From assembly GCA_029817715.1 (NCBI GenBank), contig JARUPY010000321.1, forward strand, positions 620,001-684,000: DNA of 64,000 nt. The letters run 5' to 3'. This DNA is from Melastoma dodecandrum (taxonomy: Eukaryota; Streptophyta; Magnoliopsida; Myrtales; Melastomataceae). Each line of letters opens with the position of its first letter. Within the stretch, counting starts at the first letter, position 1. The translations under genes and the position numbers were made by a program. This document shows positions 55,959 to 64,000 of this stretch, in pieces. The notes under the pieces are model-generated. The model ran no database searches and was not told the DNA's origin. It saw nothing but the letters and a program-made list of their open reading frames with translations.

Positions 55959-57432
55959 TCAACGTTGCTTTTGTTTGATTGGATGAATCAAAGGATTAGT
56001 GGGGATTTTGTGCTCCACTATTTCTGAATCTAATCTTGGCATATCTGCGTATGACCAAGCGAAGACATCTGAAAATTCTCTGAGAAGATTTATAATTTTC
56101 TCGGCTTCATCTATTAGTAAATCTGCACCAATGAAGAGCTCTTTGGGCTCGTCTTCTGTTCCAATATTGATAGAAATTGGTTCTTGAAGAGTGACCTCTT
56201 TGGGATTTTCATGTCCCAGTAGTCCTTGTTCTAGGCCATAGTAGCCGTCGAGGGATTCAGGATTTTGAATAACTTCTTCATCTAGATTTTCCAATGTTTC
56301 GGGACTTTTCGAAGATTGGCCGTCTGTTCTCATCGAATTCATCTGAAATATGACCACACTCTATTTGAAAAGGCTCGGCGAGTTTATCCTGGAATTCTTG
56401 AGTAGTCTTTGAAGTATTAATCCCTTTGAGTGACAACTCGTCCAGGATCGATGCTTCTTCGAGCTTGAGATCTGCCATAGCATCAGTTAATTGCTCCTGC
56501 TGCAACGTGCCCCGTGATGCCGGAGCAAATACCTCGTATAAATCTGAAAAGCCAAGAACTCCACATGTCTCGATTCTTAATTTCCAATATTGAATAGTTT
56601 CTTCTTCATACCCGATACCCGCTTTGTCGGCTAGCGTGGGGATCTGAATTGGGAAAAGCATGCCTTGTCCTCTTGCTCCCAAACCTCCTCCAATCTGGTA
56701 TACCATTTGAAGTAAAATCCGTGCCATGTTTGCGACCACAGGCTCAATTGGTGGGTCATTATTTACTTTTCGGATGATGTTTACCATCTCGAATGCTTGC
56801 ATCGTAGACGGTTCAACAGAGGGTTCTCCAACATATGGAATGTCGACTTCATTGCATAATTCAATATCTCGTTCCCCGTTAACGGTTACGAGTTTGCCTC
56901 TGAATGGGAACTTGACCTTTTGGTGATACGTGGAAGGGATTGCCCCAGCTTGATGAATCCATGGTCTCCCTAGTAACATGTTGAAAGAGCTGTTAGTTTC
57001 AAGCACCTGGAATGCAGTCATAAATTTGGCCGGGCCCATAATGATTTCCAAAGCTATTTCTCCGAGGGGTTTGCGCTTTGCCCCGTCAAATGCTCTGATG
57101 TTTAAACTGTGCGGAGACATGTTTTTAACGTCGAGTCCCAATTGGCGAGCGACTCCCAGAGGTAGTATGTTAACTCCAGAGCCTCCGTCGATCAAAACTT
57201 TAGAGATCCGATTGCCCATGCAGCTTAATGTTATGAACAAAGCTTTATTACTTTCTTCTGCTCCTTTTGGGACGTCTTGGTCAGAAAAAGTGATGGCATT
57301 TTGAGCCAACATCCCATTCATGAATACGTCGAAGGCATTGACTTCGATTTCTGGTGGCACATGCACTTCTGCCAAGAACCTCTCTAGTGAATTTCGATGT
57401 TTATCCGACGAGTTGATTAGATCAAATAACAA
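55959..57432 (-). pseudogene. Protease and pre-RT region
   Basis: The frame 56278-57432 (384 residues) has the aspartic protease box KVLIDGGSGVNILPLGVARQ, LNIRAFDGAKRKPLGEI and MLLGRPWIHQAGAIPSTYHQ. A shift near 56300 leads to the frame 55959-56357, with INIGTEDEPKELFIGADLL and DVFAWSYADMPRLDSEIVEH, the hinge just before RT. A stop or shift lies between 55959 and RT. The protease frame itself is open from start to end. Confidence 0.9.
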
Positions 57433-58550
57433 GATTTGTGCTGGTTATTTCTTTAACTGTTCTACAATGTCATAGTCGCTAACTTTTATCGTCTTGACAA
57501 CCTGCCTGATTTCATCGGCGGTGGGCACTTTGTGCTCCGAATTCTAAGGTAGTTCAGGTCCCGCCACAATCTTTCCTGATCAGGTAATTAACTCCACATT
57601 GCTTTCTGTCAACTGGGCATTTCGCGTCACCGTTGGTCCCATCACAATAGGGGTGACTGAACGAATCTGCACATGTGGTACTTCTAAATTCAAGTTCATC
57701 CTTGAAGGATAGTACACATAAGGCTTTACCAGTAGCGGGGTAAATGGCATAGTTGATTGCCCTAGAAGGGTGTAGAGATGCTGCGTAGGTTGGGGTTTGC
57801 CTTTCCCTCTTTGTTTGGATGAAGGTTCATACATGTGAGTTTCTTCTTCTGCCTTCGAACCATTTTCATTGTCTACCGGAGTTGTCGATGTCCCATCCAA
57901 TGCTCTGACGGTTGGGTATGACAAAGGTATCGACATTCCATATGTTAGAGTCCTCGTTTCCATAGGCTGATATTGATATTCCCACTTCGGCGCTAGTGAC
58001 CATTGGTTTCCCGATGTAACCGTAGTATTTTCTGTATTTGCTTGAATTTGGCTGCTTGATCCTTCGTCCCCCGGAAAGACAAACCTGAAGGCGGGGTGGA
58101 CATGTAGAGGAAGTCCTGGGGATATACAGGGGTCCTATTGAGTGGCGGAAGGGGATATTTTTCCCATGGATAGACGACGTCCCTGTCAGGAGATGGGTGT
58201 CGCCAGAGTCTCACTTGACATCGCGTGGGGAGAGACGGAGATGTATGATCCTGCAATCTTTGGACATATTCCTGTTGAGTAGCTTGAACTTTGTCTAGGA
58301 AATCATTTGCTTCTCGAGCTGCAACAACGCCACACGATTTCTGGTTTTTCGGTGTTAGGAAGCGGTAATTATGCATCATGGTTGATCTTGCCATTCTCCT
58401 CGGGGGGTTATCAACAATTCCTTCTGAAGGTTCCTGTTCATCTCCAGAACTATCATTTTCTTCTGATGATTCGTCAGTTATTCCATCTAAAGGATCTTCT
58501 TCTTGTTCGGAGGGGTCCTCTTCTTGTGAGGATTCTTCCATATTCTCCTC
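57433..58550 (-). pseudogene. Gag-protease linker region
   Basis: The frame 57993-58541 is strongly acidic at its start (SSQEEDPSEQEEDPLDGITD) and then basic/aromatic. The frame 57580-57963 follows with YPSRMNLNLEVPHVQIRSV. These resemble the variable linker between gag and protease. Two or three shifts or stops occur. Confidence 0.65.
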
Positions 58551-59711
58551 TTATGAACTCTCTTCGTCTGAAAGTTCTGCTTCAATCAAGTTTACATGTT
58601 CTGGGAGAGGATTCTTCTGCACATTTGGTGCAGGGGCCGGAGCAAATGCAAACGTAATTACTCCGTCATCCAAGAGGTTCTGAATTTTGAATCGCAGGGC
58701 GATGCAATCTTTTGTGTCATGTCCTAGTGCTCCAGAATGATAATGGCACACCGCCTTGGGGTTATAGCCAATGGATGTAGGATGGGTTGGTTTGGCATCG
58801 ACTGGTTTGAGAAAGCCCAAATCCTTTAAACGAAAGAACATAACATCCAACGGGTCAGGAGTTGGGGTTAAGTCTTCGAGTCTATGTCGTGGTCGCTCTT
58901 GTCCTATCGGTTTTGGCGGTGGAGGTCTCACAGCGGGGGCCAGTGGTCTGAACCTGTTAACAATAGGTACAAAAGGTCTAGGCGCCATTGCCATAAATGT
59001 CCTTGGCGTATAAGGGGCTGGAGGTGGCACCGTTTTCATCAAAGGTTTGTTGTATTCTGCTATTGCGACCAGCTCTTTGGGCTTAGCCTTCATTGTCGGC
59101 TTTACTGCCGGGGTCGGAATAAGACCGTCTCGATTAATTTGATCTAAACGGTCAGCGTTGAACACAACTTGGGCAAGAGTTGAAGGAGTCTGTCCAATCA
59201 TGTAAGGAATATATTCTCTGGGTAACAACTGCAGGAACTCGTCTATTAGTTCTCGTTCTTTGAGGGTGGGTTTAATCTAAGATGCCACCTGACGGAAACG
59301 GTAAGCGAAATGCTTCATATCTTTAGTTCGATATCTCTTCATTTTCCTCAAATCTAATATGGTAGGGGCCATTTCCACGTTAAAACTGTAATAATTCAGA
59401 AAATCAAGTGCCAGCTCTTTGAAAGTGGAATATTGACTCAAATCCTTTGTATAATACCAACGAAGTGTCGATTCTGCCAGACTCTCTTGGAACATCGCGA
59501 TGCGAAATTTATCATCAGGCGGATAGACTGCCATTTTGTGACAGAAGTGTTTCAAGTGCAGTTCTGGGCAACCTTTTCCTCTGAACTTCTCGAATTGAGG
59601 TATCTTGAACTTCTGAGGGATTTGAAATTGAGGGACATTGAAATCGTTGTATTCCCACGCATGTGCTCCGTAACCCTGTAAGGCATTTAGGCGCTCTTCT
59701 AGTTTCACCAA
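58551..59711 (-). pseudogene. Gag core and C-terminal zinc-like region
   Basis: The frame 59277-59711 contains the gag core (LKHFCHKMAVYPPDDKFRIA, AESTLRWYYTKDLSQYSTFK, ALDFLNYYSFN). After a stop near 59277 the frame 58551-59228 continues LPREYIPYMIGQTPS, a proline-rich stretch and CHYHSGALGHDTKDCIALRF, a C-x2-H...H-x4-C motif. Apart from that stop the core is well kept. Confidence 0.85.
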
Positions 59712-59743
59712 GCGCTTTGACTCCGATTCCTACATGGAGGATA

Positions 59744-61020
59744 TCATTGCCTCGAGTCTTGTCTGGATAGCATTGGTTTAGCTGTGGTCTCCGAATAGTT
59801 CCTCGACAAGTACAGCATTACGGATGGTAGGATTTGGTTGGTGAATCTCCGCTTGAGGAGTTTGGTTGCTGATAGGGGGGCTGGGAGCTTCAAAGTTGTT
59901 GATTGGCGGAGCCATAAGGGAATGAATAGTGGTAGAGACATAAGGAGTTGGCCCTGTCACGGGGAAATTTGGTCCAGCAGTAGGTGGTTGGTGAGGATTT
60001 GGCCCATAGGTAGTTGGTGGATAGAGAGTCGGCCCGAATCCAGGCTGGGGGTAATATGGGGGAATATGAGGTCGGTAAGTATTTGGTATAGAGATTCCAA
60101 GCATGTTTGGTGGATTATATGGGTGGGTCGGGATAGCCTTGATCCCATCGTGAGAGTGGGATGGAAATAAGGGTTGTATATTGGAGGTGAGTTTGTCGAG
60201 ATGGAAGACCCCATCATATAGGGGGGAGGTGTGGGTCATGTGATGGAGCTGGGGTTGGGGTTGCAGTAGGCGGAATAGTAAAAGGGGTAGAAGTTGGGGT
60301 AGGGATTGGAATCTCCATGGCAGTCAGCTGCTTCTGTAAGAATTGTGCCATCATTTGCTTTAAAGAATCGAGCTCGGTGGTGAGAACATCGACTTTCTGC
60401 GATAGGGTGTTATCCATAGCGCTTTGGGCTGCATTGGTATTGTCAAGTACTTCCACAGCTGGCGGAGTGGTTGATGACTGTATGGCTGATGCAGTAAAAA
60501 GGGTTGTTAGAGGGATGTGAGTCGGGAGTATACCCCCTGATCCCAATTGCCCTATGTTGAAAGTATGGGTTGCAGTACTGAGTGGCGGGAACATCATGTT
60601 AATCTCTGCAGTAGTAGAGGCCGGGAACGAGAGCCCTAGAGTGGGTGCCGAAGTGGTGGCGGTGGCAGTAAAGCTCGAGGCATTCCCGATCATGCTGGCA
60701 GGAAGCCCTTGAGTAGTCTGGTCTGTAGTATGACTAGCCAGCCATGAGGAGAATGTGTATTTCTCGGGGTCCCAGCGTGCAACCAGATTTTGGAGGAGAG
60801 CCCAGTCGATCTCCAGGTAGATGAGATAAAATAAACCTTTGAGCTTAGACTTGACGAATTCTTGTTCTGACGGATGAAGCACAGTGAACCAATTGCGTAG
60901 GTTGCACGACGACGGGATGTCCTGGCGCAGTGAGATTGTCTCCATGACTGCTGACCTGCATGCTTGGATGTTATTCATATGCAATAACAAACCAATCCCA
61001 AGTCCTAGTATGATGCGCAT
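59744..61020 (-). pseudogene. N-terminal gag leader, proline-rich
   Basis: The frame 60214-61020 begins near ILGLGIGLLLHMNN and has NLRNWFTVLHPSEQEFVKSK and EIDWALLQNLVARWDPEKYT, an N-terminal region typical for this family. A long Thr/Pro/Ala-rich stretch with one coiled-coil segment (SQKVDVLTTELDSLKQMMAQ) follows. The frame 59778-60239 continues in a proline/glycine/tyrosine-rich manner. A shift near 60214-60239 joins them. The start codon is uncertain. Confidence 0.6.
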
Positions 61021-61634
61021 GTGGTTTATGTAAACGCGTTTATTATTATTATTATTATTATTTTAGAAACAATTAAACATTTGGCCTGCGAATATAAAAG
61101 TCGCAAATTGAATGACATTCATGGAAGTCAAATGTGCATATGAATGTGTTAAAGCAATAAAAAGGAAGTAAGGGAGGGAGAAAAGAAATGCGGAAACCCC
61201 CAGTAATCAACTCAAGTCGCTGCAAAACGAATAGAGTTAGTGTTACAGTTATCACATACAAACGTACCTGAACCTGTCCTGGCACGAGTAACAGTCACTT
61301 AGTAACAAGCAAATGCACGTGCGGCATCTGGCACCTGTAGTGGGCAATCAACTCTAGACTCGGAAGAGGTTTCTAAAACCTCCCTCGGACTAAGGGAGGC
61401 AGGTCCCGGATCATAACCTACACCGCAGAAAGCAGCGAGGCCGTGCCATTCGGTGACCCCCTAAAAATCCTAGCCTCGGGTTCGGGCATACCTAGAAATG
61501 CCTAGAAAGCGGTAAACAAACACAAACAAAAGATCATACAAAAGGCACAGAGCCAAACAATTACATGCGCAAACAATCACTCATCCCCGCATGTGGATAA
61601 AAAGAAAGAGTTTTCGGTAGGAATTCACATGCGG
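61021..61634 (-). other. Untranslated leader between primer site and gag
   Basis: There is no coding frame of note. It contains an ATT microsatellite at about 61040-61062. Short GC-rich words lie near 61380-61470. Confidence 0.5.
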
Positions 61635-61654
61635 GGTCCCCAGCGGAGTCACCA
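61635..61654 (-). other. Primer binding site, tRNA-Arg type
   Basis: The minus strand reads TGGTGACTCCGCTGGGGACC, 7 bp inside the LTR. The TGGCGACTCCGCTGGGGA type is used by Ogre/Tat elements and pairs with tRNA-Arg; one base differs here. Confidence 0.75.
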
Positions 61655-61661
61655 TCCGGGA

Positions 61662-64000
61662 TGTGCGTCCCTCCCGCTCATTCCGGATGGGAACAAAAGG
61701 GAGGACCGTAATCCTTCGTGGCTCCGTAAAAAGAAATTATTTATCGCTTAACCTATGTAAGCTAATACAGAGTCGCCACCGACTTTATTTAAAAAAATGG
61801 TATAAAGTCGGAAAAACCAAAGAGGGTTCGGGGATTCCTAACGACTCACTCTCTCACACAAACATGCGAAGAAAGGGTGGCGAGATTTTCAAAAAAAGTT
61901 CTTGGTTAACGGGTGTTGGACCCGATCTGAGCCTTTTGGGCCCAGACTCATATCATTGGGTTACGAGCTTAGGCTCGAATCGGGCGTTGGACCCGAACTC
62001 ATATGTGATGATCATATGCAGAATCACATACAATTATTTAGATCAAAGTAGGCAGGGAAGGGCGGTGACCGTGGGCCTATACACTTGGACCCACGGCCCG
62101 TTACAGGTGAAAAAAATAGAAAGTCGGGAAGGCCCGTACCTTCCCTCATGTACCTTAAACTTGACGGTTGGGGCTGCTTTAAAGTCTTTAATCATCGCAG
62201 TTTTTACACACGCGGAGAAATCCACGCGGTCTGTTACACGCGTTTTCGAGAATCCTCCCAAATGTGATGGGTCTCTAAGGATCGTCTTGTCGAGTCCTGG
62301 AACATGGACGGATATTGTACATGTAAATGAAAACAAAGAAATGAAATATAAATGTGATTAGTAAATTCTAAGTGAAATGAATAAATCAACTAGAATTAAT
62401 CGGTAAGTCGGAATGAGACTTACTGGGTAATTTGTACCCTTCGACTCTAGTTATCAACGTTGCTTTGGTTCGATGGAAGCTCAAATCATGTCCCAATTGT
62501 CGCGGGAATCTTATTTCCTGAGTCTTCAAGAGTTCAACCAAGACTCTTTGATGACATATAAGCTTGATATTTGATCCGAGATACTTCTGCCATTTTTTCA
62601 TTTCGTTAGTCGTTTCTAAAAGAAAGGAAAAAAAATTGATACTACAGGGAGCAAGTCATACGAACATAAAATGAAACTAAATTGGCCGGATAGATGGTCT
62701 CACGAGCAAATTAGTGATTGATCCGAGATGGGCTAAAAGCAAATGGCAGGCCAATAGGTCAAGGTCATTCTTGAAATTATAACTGAACTAGACAACTAGG
62801 CATGACGCTCATACACTAATTGAATCTAAACAAAGTATAGACTAATTTGAAATAGAAATGAACAAATCGGTAGTTCAGGCATGAAATCAACCCACCCTAA
62901 CCTATAGAGAATCAAACGTAGACTGGCAGTAAAGACAAAATGCTAAAAAAAGGAAATCGAACTGCAAATGCAGCGACCATCAACAAAAGAACGCAAGTCC
63001 ACACGCATCAGTCTAGAAAAGGAGCGATTAGTGACAAAACAATGGGGAAACCAACAACTAATTCGGACCTCATATGAACAGCCCAAGAAGCTATCCCGAA
63101 GAGAATTATTCTGGGACGAGTAATCGAATCAACCGAATAGAAGAATGAGTGATCTATCAGCCAAATGAAGTAGCCAACTAAAAATCTATTTGCAAACCAG
63201 AGGCGAGTCATTTCCAAAGTTGAAAGAACAGAATCGTAATCATAAACTCGTGTCGAAGTTGTAATTAACAACAAAGTCGAAAATCGAAATAGTAGACAAA
63301 TAAACCAGCAATCATATCATAAACATATGAAGACGGGAAGCTGACACATCATGACTGAATTGCAGAAAAAAGAAGAGAAAACGAAGAAGAAAACAAACAT
63401 TTAGCAATAAAACTCGTAGCATTAGATCAGAAGCTCGAAATCATATCAAAATCTCGAAGCCGTCAATGTATGAACTAATGGTTGAACTAAGTATGAATAG
63501 ATCGTCAGTAAGAATGAAGTCAAGCATACGCAAAATCGACGGCAACAACGAGATTGAATAACCAGCAGCGGCAGCAACGGAACCTTGACGATATAAGAAT
63601 TAAGGTATACACACCAGCAACGAAAGATAAAGACATACATCAGCGACAAGATTTCGACAATTTGCTCAGATCAATAATATAATTGCAGCAATCAAATAGA
63701 AAATTCTCAAACACAAATTGACAATTGATGAAGGACAAGATCACGGAAGTTAGATGAGGAAACAAGAATGCAAACCAACAATGATAATCATAGTTAGATG
63801 AGAACAAATACAAACCAAAAAAAAACATAATAGCAGTAATTGGATAGAGGATAAGAGACATAAACGATTGACTATGGTAAGTATTAGGCTCATTTAGTCG
63901 AATGATTGGTCTGCGCAGTTGAACGAACCAGTGGCATGATTCGCACACATGCTATTTTAACCAGACAAGCAACCACCGAAACACTAAAACTATCAAATCA
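61662..64000 (-). repeat. 5' LTR, truncated by the window end
   Basis: It is a direct copy of 46790-49130. The first 420 bp differ from the 3' LTR at about 6% of positions. The stretch matching 47500-48780 differs at under 1%. The last 300 bp in view differ at about 5%. Confidence 0.9.

Larger units (their letters stand above)
46790..64000 (-). mobile_element. Large Tat/Ogre-like Ty3/gypsy element, near complete, running off the window
   Basis: In the minus direction: 5' LTR (61662 to beyond 64000), tRNA-Arg-type primer site, gag (58.5-61.0 kb), protease, RT, double RNase H, integrase (to 52953), a 2.2-kb 3' region with tandem repeats, a polypurine tract (50766-50781) and the 3' LTR (46790-50765). 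Both LTRs start TGTGCGTCCC on the plus strand. The interior is about 10.9 kb. It inserted into the older Tat-like element at its left. The expected right end is near 65.6 kb, so the target duplication cannot be checked. Confidence 0.85.

Noticed and set aside
1..64000. tRNA, rRNA or other structured RNA genes
   Set aside because: No cloverleaf-forming A/B box pairs, rRNA motifs or snRNA motifs were recognised by eye. A tRNAscan or Rfam search would be needed to exclude them.

Overview
The window is nuclear DNA of a flowering plant, most likely a eudicot. It is dominated by old, nested LTR retrotransposons surrounding one short gene island. Two host genes with plant architecture sit head to head at about 32.6-36.9 kb. 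One is an intronless-CDS hnRNP H/F-like RNA-binding protein on the minus strand with a probable 5'UTR intron. The other is a seven-exon HMGB2/3-type chromatin protein on the plus strand. They share a promoter region of about 0.7 kb with G-boxes and a telo-box. I see no bacterial, organellar-genome or viral-genome organisation. The exact species cannot be named from the sequence alone.

Left flank (1-14.6 kb). A degenerate minus-strand Tat/Ogre-like Ty3/gypsy pol occupies 1-5.5 kb. It is split by a 2400-bp solo LTR (2549-4948) with a perfect 5-bp target-site duplication. That LTR carries two arrays of short dyads whose stems covary from unit to unit. Next come an AT-rich inverted-repeat stretch, a decayed plant mobile domain (PMD) gene (7.06-9.01 kb), an LTR-like piece, a chromovirus-like gag-pol remnant (9.4-12.5 kb) and a gag fragment of another gypsy family (12.5-14.15 kb).

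Middle (14.6-31.6 kb). A minus-strand Athila-like element spans 14594-25341. It has both LTRs and a tRNA-Asp-type primer binding site, and it contains a nested solo LTR of its own family and an insertion with a plastid rpoB-like piece. The 3' half of a plus-strand chromovirus follows (25.8-28.14 kb); its LTR was hit by a 715-bp Mutator-like non-autonomous element. At 28407-31606 lies a complete small LTR element with TSD CATGA. Its body holds fragments of host genes (TRRAP/Tra1 and probably NEMF) in place of a recognisable pol: a gene-capturing retroelement.

Right flank (38.6-64 kb). A plus-strand Tat/Ogre-like element (about 39.3-46.8 kb) has gag, protease, RT, two RNase H domains and integrase, followed by an antisense helical/coiled-coil ORF. 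It is cut at 46790 by a younger and larger minus-strand Tat/Ogre-like element that runs beyond the window end. That element has a 3' LTR at 46790-50765, a polypurine tract, tandem repeats downstream of pol, pol, gag, a tRNA-Arg-type primer binding site and the start of the 5' LTR at 61662. All retroelement genes seen carry frameshifts or stops, so none looks autonomous. Family names rest on recognition of conserved motifs by eye; no database search was possible.
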